Shown here piece after piece: positions 46,514 to 55,592 of a DNA stretch of 64,000 nt. The stretch comes from Bifidobacterium saguinibicoloris (GTDB lineage Bacteria > Actinomycetota > Actinomycetes > Actinomycetales > Bifidobacteriaceae), in assembly GCF_019331725.1 (NCBI RefSeq), contig NZ_JAHBBF010000007.1, positions 1 through 64,000 of the forward strand. The letters are read 5' to 3'. The translations under genes were made by a program, and so were the position numbers. The notes under the pieces were generated by a model. It was not told the origin of the DNA. It did no database searches and saw only the letters and a list, made by a program, of their open reading frames with translations. Numbering within the stretch: the first letter of the stretch is position 1; the number at the start of each line of letters is the position of its first letter.

Positions 46514-48696
46514 GGACCATCTGGCACCTGTTCACCGGCGACGTGCGCCGGCTGTTCAGCAACATCGTCTCCGTCATCATCGTCATTGGACTGACCGTCA
46601 TCCCCGGCCTGTTCTCCTGGTTCAACATCACCGCCAGCTGGGACCCGTTCGCCAACCTCAAGAACCTCAAGTTCGCCGTGGCCAGCGTGGACAAGGGCTA
46701 CCAGTCCGACCTCATCCCGGTGAAGATCACCATCGGCGACACCGTCGTCAACACGCTGCGCGCCAACTCGCAGCTCGACTGGACCATCACCACCAAGACC
46801 GACGCGATCGACGGCACCAAATCCGGCAAATACTACGCGGCCATCGTCATCCCCAAGGACTTCAGCCAAAAGATGATGACGTTCTTCTCCGCCGACGCCT
46901 CCAACGTGGACATCGCCTACTACGAGAACGAGAAGAAGAACGCGCTCGCCCCGAACCTCACCACCGAGGGCGCCAGCGAGGTCAGCACGCAGATCAACGA
47001 GATGTTCGCCGAGACGCTCACCGGCACGGCGCTGTCCATCGCCTCCCAGCTGGCCGACGACCTGTCCGACCCGAAGGCGTCCGCCGCGCTCGGCCGGTTC
47101 AGCGCCAACATCGGCGACTTCGCCACCAGCCTCACCGACGGCGCCTCCACCCTCAACGACTACGCCTCGCTCACCGACGCCGCCGGCACGCTGCTCACCA
47201 ACTCCACGCAGCTGCTCGGCCAGGCCTCCAGCGCCGCCACGGACGCGGGCAAGCAGCTCAAGAGCGCCAAGACCAGCGCCACCGGGCTCACCGGAGCCAT
47301 GGGCGACGCGGCCGAAGCCCTCTCCCAGGCGCTGTCCACCAGCGCCGACAGCTACGGCGCCGTGGCCGACTCCATCGACGGGCTCTACTCCACGGCCGGC
47401 ACGCAGGCCGAGGACACCGCCAAGGCGCTGGACACGCAGTCGTCGCACGTGCAGGCGCAGATCGACGAATACCGGAAGATCCGCGACGACATCGCCTCGC
47501 TGCAGCAGCAGCTGCCCGGCAACCTGCAATCGCTGCTCGACCCGATGCTCACCCAGCTGGACGCCGCCATCGACCTGCAGGCCAACGTGAAGTCGCGGCT
47601 CGACGACGCGGCGGCGGCCGTACGCGCCAAGAACTCGAGCGCACAGGACCAGCACACGCAGGTCAAGGAGCTCGCCAAGCAGGCCAAGGCCAGCATCGCC
47701 GGCGTGAAGGCCGATTTCGATGCGAACGTGAAACCGCAGCTCACCAAGCTCAACGCCTCAGTGAACGACGCGACGCGCGTGCTCGACTCCGGCGCCGCGA
47801 AGCTCAAGACCACGCTCAAGGACCTCGACGGCACCGCGAAGGACGCGAACGCCAGCCTCAAGGACGTGCACGACACGCTCACCGGCGTGGCCGACAAGCT
47901 CACCAAGGCCGGCACCGAACTCGGCACGTTCAACGACAAGCTCGCCAAGGCGCTCGACAGCGGCGACATGAGCATGGTCAAGGAGGTGCTCGGCAACAAC
48001 CCCGAGACCCTGGCCGCCACGCTCGCCGCGCCCGTGGCGCTCAAGCGCAAGGCCGTGTTCCCCGTGGACAACTTCGGTTCCTCGCTGGCGCCGCTCTACC
48101 TCGTCATCCCGCTGTGGGTGGGCGCGCTGCTCATGGCCGTGACGCTCAAGACCACCGTCTCGCGCCGCGTGCGCCGCGAACTCGGCGACCCGAAGCCGCA
48201 TCAGATGTATCTGGGGCATTACGGGGTGTTCGCGCTCATCGCACTGGCGCAGAGCACGTTCTCCTTCGGCGGCGCGCTGCTGTTCATCCACGTGCAGGCC
48301 GTGCACCCGCTGCTGTTCATGCTCACCGGCTGGGCGAGCTCGCTGCTGTTCTCGTTCTTCGCGTACACGATGGTGGTGAGCTTCGGCAACGTGGGCAAGG
48401 CGATCGGCGTGCTCATGCTCATCGTGCAGATCTCCGGCTCCAACGCCGCCTACCCGCTGCAGGTGCTGCCCGGATGGATCGGGGCGATCAGCCCGTTCCT
48501 GCCGGTCACGCATTCGGTGACGATGATCCGTGCGGCCATCGCCGGCGTCTACGACATGGACTATTGGCGCGCCCTCGGGCAGCTGTTCCTGTTCGTGCCG
48601 CCGTTGCTGCTCGTCGGGCTCGTGCTCAGGAAGCCGCTGGTCAGGTTCAACCAGTGGTATGTGGCCAAGGTGGAAAGCACCAAGGTGGTGGCGTAG
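46510..48696 (+). CDS. YhgE/Pip family membrane protein (second of pair)
   Basis: 728 residues with the same plan as its upstream partner: N-terminal helix (IVSVIIVIGLTVIPGLFSWF), YhgE/Pip domain (AVASVDKGYQSDL, AAIVIPKDFSQKM), a long coiled-coil or helical outer region, and a C-terminal six-helix ABC-2-like domain from FPVDNFGSSLAPLYLVIPLW. It is shorter and lacks the extra C-terminal helices of the first. Translation is coupled through ATGA. No ATPase gene is adjacent. Function in bifidobacteria is unknown; transport of an envelope component is an inference from the ABC-2 similarity. Confidence 0.88.
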   Translation: MRTIWHLFTGDVRRLFSNIVSVIIVIGLTVIPGLFSWFNITASWDPFANLKNLKFAVASVDKGYQSDLIPVKITIGDTVVNTLRANSQLDWTITTKTDAIDGTKSGKYYAAIVIPKDFSQKMMTFFSADASNVDIAYYENEKKNALAPNLTTEGASEVSTQINEMFAETLTGTALSIASQLADDLSDPKASAALGRFSANIGDFATSLTDGASTLNDYASLTDAAGTLLTNSTQLLGQASSAATDAGKQLKSAKTSATGLTGAMGDAAEALSQALSTSADSYGAVADSIDGLYSTAGTQAEDTAKALDTQSSHVQAQIDEYRKIRDDIASLQQQLPGNLQSLLDPMLTQLDAAIDLQANVKSRLDDAAAAVRAKNSSAQDQHTQVKELAKQAKASIAGVKADFDANVKPQLTKLNASVNDATRVLDSGAAKLKTTLKDLDGTAKDANASLKDVHDTLTGVADKLTKAGTELGTFNDKLAKALDSGDMSMVKEVLGNNPETLAATLAAPVALKRKAVFPVDNFGSSLAPLYLVIPLWVGALLMAVTLKTTVSRRVRRELGDPKPHQMYLGHYGVFALIALAQSTFSFGGALLFIHVQAVHPLLFMLTGWASSLLFSFFAYTMVVSFGNVGKAIGVLMLIVQISGSNAAYPLQVLPGWIGAISPFLPVTHSVTMIRAAIAGVYDMDYWRALGQLFLFVPPLLLVGLVLRKPLVRFNQWYVAKVESTKVVA

Positions 48697-48753
48697 CGGC
48701 GCATGCGGTTGCGGCCGTCCTGCTCGGCGGCCGCCTCACCCGGGTCTCCCCGC

Positions 48754-49734
48754 TCAGCTGTGCTCGCGGATGAACCCGAAGATCTCGTCCAGCACCGCCC
48801 GGCTCCAGAAGTCCTGCTCGTGCTCGGCGCCGTCCACGAGGACCAGCCGCGCGTCGTAGCCGTGGGCGACCAGTCGGTCGCGCATCTTCACCGACTGCCG
48901 GTACGGCACCACGGTGTCGCCGGTGCCGTGCAACAGCAGCATGGGCGGGTAGCCGCGCCCGTCCTCCACGTGCAGATACGGGCTCATCTCCGCGGCCCGC
49001 GAGCGCACCGCGTCGTCGAGCCCGGTGGCGGGCGTGGCGCCCACCACGGCCGCGAACGGCCCGAAGTAGTAGAGACGGAACGGATCGTCCTCGTTCCCGA
49101 ACGCGTCGATCGCCTCGGTCAGGTCCGTGGGCGGGAAGCAGGCGACCACGAAGTCGACGGCGTCGCCCGCCTGCGGCCAGGTACCGTCCTCGTAGCGGGG
49201 GTCGTCGGCGGTCATGCCGACCAGCAGCGCGGTGTTGCCGCCGGAGGACGTGCCCCAGATGCCGAGCCGTTCCGGGTCCACGTGCCATTGCGCGGCGTTG
49301 GCGCGCAGGTAGCGGATGGCGGCCTTCACGTCCTCGAGGTAGGCGGGGAACACGTGCTGCGGGTTGCGTGAGGCGTTGCGATGGTTCACCGTGGCCACCA
49401 CGTAGCCTGCGCGCGCGAGTTCGGCGAGCTGCGGCAGTTCGTAGTCGCGGTCCGGTGTGGTCCACGCGCTGCCCTGCACGAACACGACGGTGGGATAGCG
49501 GCGGTCGTCCGCGTCGCCGGAGTTCTGCGGTGCGATGATGTCCATGACGAGGTCGTCGGCGCCGGTCTTGTACGCGACGTTCCGTGTGACGCGCGCGAGT
49601 CCGAGCCGTTGCGGGTTCGCCGGGATGTGGATGGTCGCGGCGTCCGATGCGTGCGATGTGCCCGTGTTCGTTGCACCCGTCGCGTTCGATGCGTACGATG
49701 CGATGCCCGTTTGGTTCGTCTGATGTTCCGGCAT
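48754..49734 (-). CDS. Alpha/beta hydrolase (acetyl-esterase-like)
   Basis: 326-residue serine hydrolase of the acetyl-esterase/BD-FAE type. The oxyanion region is VVFVQGSAWTTPDRDYELPQ, in place of the usual HGGxW. The nucleophile elbow is GIWGTSSGGNTALLVG. The acid/His part is LLLHGTGDTVVPYRQSVKM, then GAEHEQDFW. No signal peptide, so it is cytosolic. The start MPEHQTNQTG follows GGAAGGGGACCATC; upstream frames are spurious. It would remove acyl groups from small or carbohydrate esters. It converges with the YhgE/Pip pair and diverges from the membrane protein gene. Confidence 0.88.
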   Translation of the reverse strand: MPEHQTNQTGIASYASNATGATNTGTSHASDAATIHIPANPQRLGLARVTRNVAYKTGADDLVMDIIAPQNSGDADDRRYPTVVFVQGSAWTTPDRDYELPQLAELARAGYVVATVNHRNASRNPQHVFPAYLEDVKAAIRYLRANAAQWHVDPERLGIWGTSSGGNTALLVGMTADDPRYEDGTWPQAGDAVDFVVACFPPTDLTEAIDAFGNEDDPFRLYYFGPFAAVVGATPATGLDDAVRSRAAEMSPYLHVEDGRGYPPMLLLHGTGDTVVPYRQSVKMRDRLVAHGYDARLVLVDGAEHEQDFWSRAVLDEIFGFIREHS

Positions 49735-49855
49735 GATGGTCCCCTTCCGTGCCAGTGCGTTTCCCCGGATTGTACGACGCGGCGCACGCCGCGCGTGCGC
49801 CCGGCGTCCCATCGTGGAACGCACCACGCACACCGCCGCACTACACTGGGCGCCT

Positions 49856-51493
49856 GTGGGGCACTCGCTTTCGAACATCCGCACGGCGGCCGCGCTTGCG
49901 GCGCCGCGGATTCTCGCATTCCTGAACCGGTCCTTCCCTTCGACGATGGGCAGGGCGATGCGCGCACGGTTCCTGCCGTACATGCTCGTGCTGCTGGCCG
50001 CGTGGACGCCGTGGCTCGTGCTCGTCTGGCCGGGCTCGATGCGCGACGACACGCTCGCCCAGTATCTGCAGTCGGCCGGCATCCACCGCTACTACACGCA
50101 GCACCCGTTGTTCGACACGCTCGTCTTCGGCTTGTTCTGGAGGACGGGCGCGGCGTTCGGCTCGCCGCTCGCCGGCGAGGCGCTGTATACGCTCGTGCAG
50201 GTTCTGGCGTTGGCCGCGGGTTCCGCGTTCCTGCTGTGCTATATCCGCAAGATCGGCGTGCCGCGGTGGCTGCGGGCGCTCGGCCTCGTCTATCTGGCCA
50301 CCAGTTATGTGGTGGTGGGGTCGATCGCGACGATGGGCAAGGATTCGCTGCACACGGTGTTCTTCCTGCCCGCGGCCGTCCTGTTCACGGAGGTGTGCCG
50401 CACGCGCGGGCGCGTGCTGCGCCGCATGCCGGTGGCGGTGGCGTTCACGCTGCTGCTGTTCGCGGTGGTCGCCTCGAAGCGCACGGCCCTGGTCATCGTG
50501 CTGTGCGCGGGCGTCTGCATGCTGTTCGTATGCCGCGGGACGGGGCGGGCGAACCGGCATCAGCCGGCCGTCTGCCTCGTCGCGGCGATCGTGCTCGCGC
50601 AAGGCGTGTTCGCGCCGCTGGCCACGGCGGCGACGCACGCGAACGTCTCGCCGGGACGCGAGGTGTGGGGGCTCGTCACGCAGCCGGTGGCGCAGGTGGC
50701 GCACGACGACCCGTCGGCCATCACGCCGGACCAGCGCCGCACGCTGGAGAAGGTGATGGACCTCGACAGGGCGGCGGCGAACATCAATCGACATCGCACG
50801 AACGAGACGTTCGCCACGCTGCGGACGGGACACGGCAAAGCCACCTCCTCCGGCGCATCCGGCGACGCGGCCCCGTCCGCGTCGGACAAGCTCGCGGCGC
50901 TGGGCGTGTGGGCGCGGCTGGGCCTCGCGCATCCGGACGAGTACGTCAAGGCGTACGCCGGACCCATCCGCGGATGGTGGGATCCCACCGTGAACTTCGC
51001 CTATCCCACGGATTCCGACTACCTGCTGCGCCCCGGCTATCTCAGGCAATGGGCATCATTCGTGGACCCATCCACGGCACGGACGCCGCAGGCGCGTCTC
51101 AAGGCCATCACACGCGACCTGACGCCGCTGATGGGCACGTCGGACAGGCCCGAGTGGAAGCGGGACGCGTTGCGCGCCGTCCGCGATTGGGTACGTCCGC
51201 AGGCCCGCGATCCGCAGGCCTCGAACCCCCTTACCGCGATGGCGTTGTACGTCACGTGGATGCCGTCGGCGATCGGCGTCGCGCTGGCCGTCCGATGGGT
51301 GCGCCGCCGGCGGACGTCCGGAAGCGCCGCTTCCGTCGCCGGCGCGCATCTCGCCGCGTACGCGCTCCTGTTCTTCACCGTGCTCTCGCTGTACGCCTCC
51401 CCCGAAGCGTTGTTCTGGTACCCGATTCCGGTGTTCTTCAGCCTCCCGCTGTTCGCCGCCCTGCCGTTCGCCGACGCCCCATGCCGCGCGTGA
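49856..51493 (+). CDS. Polytopic membrane protein (DUF6020-like)
   Basis: About 545 residues with eight to ten hydrophobic helices; the segment WPGSMRDDTLAQYLQSAGIH followed by YYTQHPLFDTLVFGLFW between the first helices resembles DUF6020-type proteins, a group with GT-C-like glycosyltransferase topology. An extracellular segment (about residues 250-420) carries PIRGWWDPTVNFAYPTDSDY. The start is uncertain: GTG at 49856 lies 8 bases after TACACT, consistent with a leaderless mRNA; ATG at 49946 is possible, and the longer frame from 49733 is Arg-rich. The role is unknown; lipid-linked sugar transfer is only a possibility. Confidence 0.8.
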   Translation: MGHSLSNIRTAAALAAPRILAFLNRSFPSTMGRAMRARFLPYMLVLLAAWTPWLVLVWPGSMRDDTLAQYLQSAGIHRYYTQHPLFDTLVFGLFWRTGAAFGSPLAGEALYTLVQVLALAAGSAFLLCYIRKIGVPRWLRALGLVYLATSYVVVGSIATMGKDSLHTVFFLPAAVLFTEVCRTRGRVLRRMPVAVAFTLLLFAVVASKRTALVIVLCAGVCMLFVCRGTGRANRHQPAVCLVAAIVLAQGVFAPLATAATHANVSPGREVWGLVTQPVAQVAHDDPSAITPDQRRTLEKVMDLDRAAANINRHRTNETFATLRTGHGKATSSGASGDAAPSASDKLAALGVWARLGLAHPDEYVKAYAGPIRGWWDPTVNFAYPTDSDYLLRPGYLRQWASFVDPSTARTPQARLKAITRDLTPLMGTSDRPEWKRDALRAVRDWVRPQARDPQASNPLTAMALYVTWMPSAIGVALAVRWVRRRRTSGSAASVAGAHLAAYALLFFTVLSLYASPEALFWYPIPVFFSLPLFAALPFADAPCRA

Positions 51494-51507
51494 CGCACGC
51501 GTCACGC
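51488..51507 (+). terminator. Hairpin overlapping the stop of the membrane protein gene
   Basis: GCGTGACGC pairs with GCGTCACGC around AC, covering the TGA at 51491-51493. No T-run. Confidence 0.5.
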
Positions 51508-51520
51508 CGTACGACGCTTC

Positions 51521-51651
51521 GATGACCGGTCATCAATTCGCCTGATAGGCGCTTGAACGCCCCATAAGCAACGGGTATACGAACCCGACTGTGTCGGATT
51601 CCCCATCCCTGTAGGTTCGTGAAGCAACGACACGGGAACCTTCAAGGTTCC
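51521..51651 (+). promoter_or_regulatory. Palindromes upstream of the solute-binding protein gene
   Basis: Two operator-like palindromes: GATGACCGGTCATC (51521-51534, perfect) and GGAACCTT-C-AAGGTTCC (51635-51651), plus CCGAC-TGT-GTCGG between them. The start codon is at 51687. No repressor gene is adjacent. Confidence 0.55.
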
Positions 51652-51686
51652 GCACGGGTCATTCGCATATCGACTGGGGGTCTTTC

Positions 51687-53345
51687 ATGAACCGTTCACA
51701 TGCACACATCGGCAGGGCCGCGGCGGTCTGCGCCTCGCTGGCGGCGATCCTGCTCGCCTCGGCGTGCGGCCAGGCGGCCGGCGGCAACGCGCAGAGCGCG
51801 GACGCCGGCACGCCGGTCAAGGGCGGCACGCTGCGCATCGCGCAGCCGACGGATACCGTGGGCTGCATCGACCCGTTCCAGACGGGCATCACCACCACGC
51901 GCACGCTGCAGCGCAACATCGTCGAATCGCTGCTGGACCAGGATCCGAAGACCGGCGAGATCAAGCCGTGGCTGGCCAAGGACTACACGGCGAGCGCCGA
52001 CGGCAAGACCTACACGCTCCACCTGAAGAGCGGCATCACGTTCTCCGACGGCGAGAAGTTCGACGCGGACGCGGTGGTCAAGAACTTCGAGGACCATCTC
52101 GACCCGAGCCACCCGGTGAGCACCGGCAACCAGTCGCTCACCGGCCTGGAATCCGTCACCAAGACCGACGTCTCCACCGTTGAATTCCACCTGTCCGCCC
52201 CGAACTCCTCGTTCCTGCAGACGCTGACGACCACGAACCTCGGCATCGTCTCCCCGAAGTATCTGGCGGACGTGCCCTTCCAGCAGCGTTGCGCCGCCGG
52301 CAAGGTGGTGGGCACCGGCCCGTTCACGCTGGAGAAGTTCGACACCCGCACCAAGACCGTGCTCGTGCGCCGCGACGGCTACAACAGCCCGTCCCCGTTC
52401 TCCACGCTCAAGGGCGACGCCTACCTCGACAAGATCGAGGTGAGCTACGTGCCGGAGAAATCTGTGCAGATCGGCTCCCTCAACGGCGGGCAGATCGACG
52501 TGATCTGGCCGAGCAACGAGGATTCGTTCGACGAGAACGATTCCGCGCAGATCAAGCAGGCCGGCAACTCCATCCAGTCCCGTTCCGTGCCGGGCACCAG
52601 CTCCATCCTGTACCCGAACGTGCGCTATGACGGCCCGCTGTCCGATCCGAAGGTGCTGCAGGCGTTCTCGCTCGGCATCGACCGCAAGACGTACGCCGAG
52701 ACCGTGCTGCGCTCCGGCTACCCGGTGGTGCAGGGCATCATCGACAAGACCACGCCCGGTTTCCAGGCCAACGCCGACGCCGTCAAGTACGACGCGAAGA
52801 AGGCCGCCACGCTGCTCGATCAGGCCGGCTGGAAGAAGGGCGACGACGGATACCGTCACAAGGACGGCAAGAAGCTGACCGTCCACTACATCACCACGAA
52901 GAGCTCCACCGGCGACGTGCTTCTGCAGGACCAGCTCAAGAAGGTCGGCATCGACTACCAGATCGACGTGCTCACCCAGTCCGAGGTGGCGTCGCGTACC
53001 GCGTCCGGCGACTACGACCTCGCGAAGGTCACCTTCACGCGCGCCGACCCGGCGGCGATGGCCGTCGTCGACAACCTGCCCAGCCAGTGGGCGCCCGACG
53101 CCAAGAACAACAAGACCGACGCCCAGGCCAAGGAGCTGAAGGCCCTGTTCGACAAGGCGGTCGCCACGAGCAGCGAATCGGAGAAGACCACCTCCTACCA
53201 GGAGATCCAGAAGTACATCGAGGACAACCGACTGGTGATTCCGATCTACGAGCGCACGCAGGACGCGGCCGTCGCCGCGAAGGTGCACGGCCTGCGCTTC
53301 ACCGCCGACTCCTTCGGCGACTTCTCCGGCGTCTGGCTCGGCTGA
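51687..53345 (+). CDS. Family 5 extracellular solute-binding lipoprotein
   Basis: 552-residue substrate-binding protein of the peptide/nickel (DppA/OppA) type. A signal peptide ends in a lipobox-like LLASACGQ (Cys about residue 27). The mature part starts GGTLRIAQPTD and has IVESLLDQDPKTGEIKPWLA and SADGKTYTLHLKSGITFSDG, which are diagnostic of the family. ATG at 51687 follows ACTGGGGGTCTTTC. No permease or ATPase gene of a Dpp/Opp system is in the window, so it must work with a distant transporter. A metal-dependent amidohydrolase gene follows on the same strand after a terminator-like hairpin. Confidence 0.92.
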   Translation: MNRSHAHIGRAAAVCASLAAILLASACGQAAGGNAQSADAGTPVKGGTLRIAQPTDTVGCIDPFQTGITTTRTLQRNIVESLLDQDPKTGEIKPWLAKDYTASADGKTYTLHLKSGITFSDGEKFDADAVVKNFEDHLDPSHPVSTGNQSLTGLESVTKTDVSTVEFHLSAPNSSFLQTLTTTNLGIVSPKYLADVPFQQRCAAGKVVGTGPFTLEKFDTRTKTVLVRRDGYNSPSPFSTLKGDAYLDKIEVSYVPEKSVQIGSLNGGQIDVIWPSNEDSFDENDSAQIKQAGNSIQSRSVPGTSSILYPNVRYDGPLSDPKVLQAFSLGIDRKTYAETVLRSGYPVVQGIIDKTTPGFQANADAVKYDAKKAATLLDQAGWKKGDDGYRHKDGKKLTVHYITTKSSTGDVLLQDQLKKVGIDYQIDVLTQSEVASRTASGDYDLAKVTFTRADPAAMAVVDNLPSQWAPDAKNNKTDAQAKELKALFDKAVATSSESEKTTSYQEIQKYIEDNRLVIPIYERTQDAAVAAKVHGLRFTADSFGDFSGVWLG

Positions 53346-53387
53346 ACCTGACCGGACACGGCTGAACGCAGCCGGACGACGGCACCC

Positions 53388-53418
53388 AAGGGCCGCGCCG
53401 CACAGCGGCGCGGCCCTT
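53388..53418 (+). terminator. Perfect 14-bp hairpin with ACA loop
   Basis: AAGGGCCGCGCCGC (53388-53401) pairs perfectly with 53405-53418 around ACA, the same triloop seen in the pgl-gnd hairpin chain. Confidence 0.85.
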
Positions 53419-53518
53419 CGCATCGCAGAACGACAACACAACCGACATCGCACATCGATCGACATCGCGCCACGGCCACGACGGCCACGGCGCATCCGAA
53501 CAGGGGGAACGGATTCCA

Positions 53519-54889
53519 ATGACCAACGACAACACGGCACAGGGGAAGACGACGCGGGCGGCCGCATCGTCGGCCGCACCATCGCACACGCAATCGGACG
53601 GAAGGCGCGTACTCAACGCGGCACGGGCGTTCACCGGCAAAGCCGGCCAATGGATCGCGGACGCCTCCGTGGCGATCGACGGCGCACGCATCGCATGGGT
53701 CGGTCCGGCGGCCGCACTGCCGGAACCCTACCGGACATGGCCGCAGGAGAACCATCCCACATCGACGCTCCTGCCCGGATTCGTGGAGACGCACGCCCAC
53801 CTGGGCACCGAATGGCGACGGAACCCCACGCAGCCGAACGTCATCGACCCGGACGCCATCGCCGTGCCGTGGAACACGCTGCAATCGCTGCACACCGCGC
53901 AACGGCTGGCGGATCAGGGCGTCACCACCGTGCAGTCGCTGGGCGCGCTCGACTACACGGACGTCGCCCTGCGCGAAGCCGTGGAGCACGGGCTGGTGCG
54001 CGCGCCGCGCATCGTGGCCGCCGGGGCGATCATCACCCCCACCGGCGGACACGGCTGGCGCAACGGCTCGGAGGTCGACTCCATCCCGGATATCCGCCGC
54101 GCGGTCCGCGAACACCACAAGGCGGGCGTGGACACCATCAAATTCGCCGGAACCGGCGGATTCCTCTCCCCCGGATCGGCGCAATGGCGCCCTCAGTTCA
54201 CGCTCGAGGAACTGCGTGCGGGCGTGGAGGAGGCGCATCGGCTCGGTAAGACCGTGGCCGTGCACGCGCACGGCACCGCCGGCATCGAGCAGGCGGTCGA
54301 AGCGGGGGCCGACCTCATCGCGCACGCCTCGTTCGTCTCCGACGACGGCTTCACGCGGTTCGTCCCCGAACTCGCCGAACGCATCGCCGCGGCGGGCATC
54401 TACGTGGACGTCGCCGCGGTCTCCACCTACCCGCTGCCCGAAGGCGGCGAACCCTGGTTCGCACGTTCGGTGGACCTGTACCGGCATGGCGTGAAGGTCG
54501 TGGCCGGACATGACCTCGGCATCGAACGGTTCCCGCCGGAGGCGTATCTGCCCGCGCTGGTGAAGATGCACGAGGCCGGACTGCCCGCCGAGGAGGTGCT
54601 GGTCGCCGCCACCGCGCGCGCGGCCAAGGCCGTGGGACTCGCAGGCGTCACCGGCATGCTGGCCGAAGGCTATACCGCGGACGTCGTGGCGGTGGACGGC
54701 GATCCGCTCGCCGATTTCACGGCGGTGGAACAGGTGACAAAGGTGCTGATCCGCGGTGTGGAGCATCCGCTGCCTTCGGCCGCGGAACGAGAGGCGCGGC
54801 GGTTCTCGTTCTGGGAGCTGCGCGGGAACCCCACGCTGGATGCCTATCAGGAGCGGCGCGCGCGGCTGGCGGCGGCTACGTACGAGTAA
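53519..54889 (+). CDS. Amidohydrolase family protein (imidazolonepropionase-like)
   Basis: 456-residue metal-dependent hydrolase. Metal motifs: LLPGFVETHAHLGTEW (HxH), GVDTIKFAGTGGF (carbamylatable Lys), VAVHAHGTAGIEQAV (His), ADLIAHASFV (His) and VVAGHDLG (Asp), ending in the composite beta-domain MLAEGYTADVVAVDGDPLAD. The set fits the imidazolonepropionase/prolidase-like dinuclear group that cleaves cyclic amides or Xaa-Pro type bonds. No signal peptide, cytosolic. ATG at 53519 follows AGGGGGAACGGATTCCA. Its position after a peptide-type binding protein suggests that it processes an imported peptide or amide. Substrate not determined. Confidence 0.9.
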   Translation: MTNDNTAQGKTTRAAASSAAPSHTQSDGRRVLNAARAFTGKAGQWIADASVAIDGARIAWVGPAAALPEPYRTWPQENHPTSTLLPGFVETHAHLGTEWRRNPTQPNVIDPDAIAVPWNTLQSLHTAQRLADQGVTTVQSLGALDYTDVALREAVEHGLVRAPRIVAAGAIITPTGGHGWRNGSEVDSIPDIRRAVREHHKAGVDTIKFAGTGGFLSPGSAQWRPQFTLEELRAGVEEAHRLGKTVAVHAHGTAGIEQAVEAGADLIAHASFVSDDGFTRFVPELAERIAAAGIYVDVAAVSTYPLPEGGEPWFARSVDLYRHGVKVVAGHDLGIERFPPEAYLPALVKMHEAGLPAEEVLVAATARAAKAVGLAGVTGMLAEGYTADVVAVDGDPLADFTAVEQVTKVLIRGVEHPLPSAAEREARRFSFWELRGNPTLDAYQERRARLAAATYE

Positions 54890-54930
54890 CGCCCCGTCAA
54901 CCCCGCGCCAAACCGCTTCGCCCGCTGCGG

Positions 54931-55512
54931 CTACTCCTGCACGGAAGCCTGCTGACGGCACAGGTCGAGGGCCTTGTTGAAGGCGTCGGAGGTCCAGCTG
55001 GCGCCGGCCACCTTGTCCACCTTGAGACCCTTCAACGGCTTGCCGTCCACCACACCGTTGATGGCATTGGCGAAGTCGGTCTGGTGCTGCTTGGAGATCT
55101 GCGTGAACGGATGCCCGATCACCTCGACGGTCTCGACGTTCTGGTCCTTGATGGTGAAGTGGACGTCGATGGAGTCCTCGCCCACCGGACCGTACTGGCC
55201 GTTGATCGAATACGTGCCGTCCTTGTAGTTGCCGGTGTCCTTGGACGAACCGTCCGAGGACGAACCGCTCGTGGACGACGAATCCCCCGAACCGGACGTG
55301 GACGAGGACCCGTCCGTGGACTGCGACTGCTCCTCCTGCGACTTCTCGGTCTCACCGGAGTTGCCCGCGTACTGGTCATCCATCGGGGTGGCCTTCGATT
55401 CGCCGCAGCCGGCCACACCGCCCACCAGGGCGAGCGCGGCGGCGGTGACGGCGATCGCCTTGGTCACGCCCGTCTTCGCCTTGTCGTCACTCATATCGCT
55501 CATATCCACCAT
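54931..55512 (-). CDS. FMN-binding-domain lipoprotein of the iron cluster
   Basis: 193-residue exported lipoprotein: signal segment TKAIAVTAAALALVGGVAGC with Cys at about residue 36, a ~55-residue Ser/Gly/Asp/Thr-rich linker, and an FMN-binding-like domain (YKDGTYSINGQYGPVGEDSI, then DKVAGASWTSDAFNKALD). The ASWTSDAF segment corresponds to the (S/A)GATxTS motif that receives FMN covalently in flavin-transferase substrates. Here the first position is Ala-Ser-Trp, so attachment is uncertain. It is the last gene of the minus-strand ABC unit. A ferric-reduction role outside the membrane is inferred from context. The start may be an ATG 9 or 18 bases further in. Confidence 0.85.
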   Translation of the reverse strand: MVDMSDMSDDKAKTGVTKAIAVTAAALALVGGVAGCGESKATPMDDQYAGNSGETEKSQEEQSQSTDGSSSTSGSGDSSSTSGSSSDGSSKDTGNYKDGTYSINGQYGPVGEDSIDVHFTIKDQNVETVEVIGHPFTQISKQHQTDFANAINGVVDGKPLKGLKVDKVAGASWTSDAFNKALDLCRQQASVQE

Positions 55513-55592
55513 CCTATTCGTCTACTCGTCCACTCCGGAGGGAACGCACATGCATCAACGCTATGCATAAACGCCATGCATAGGCAGGCGTC

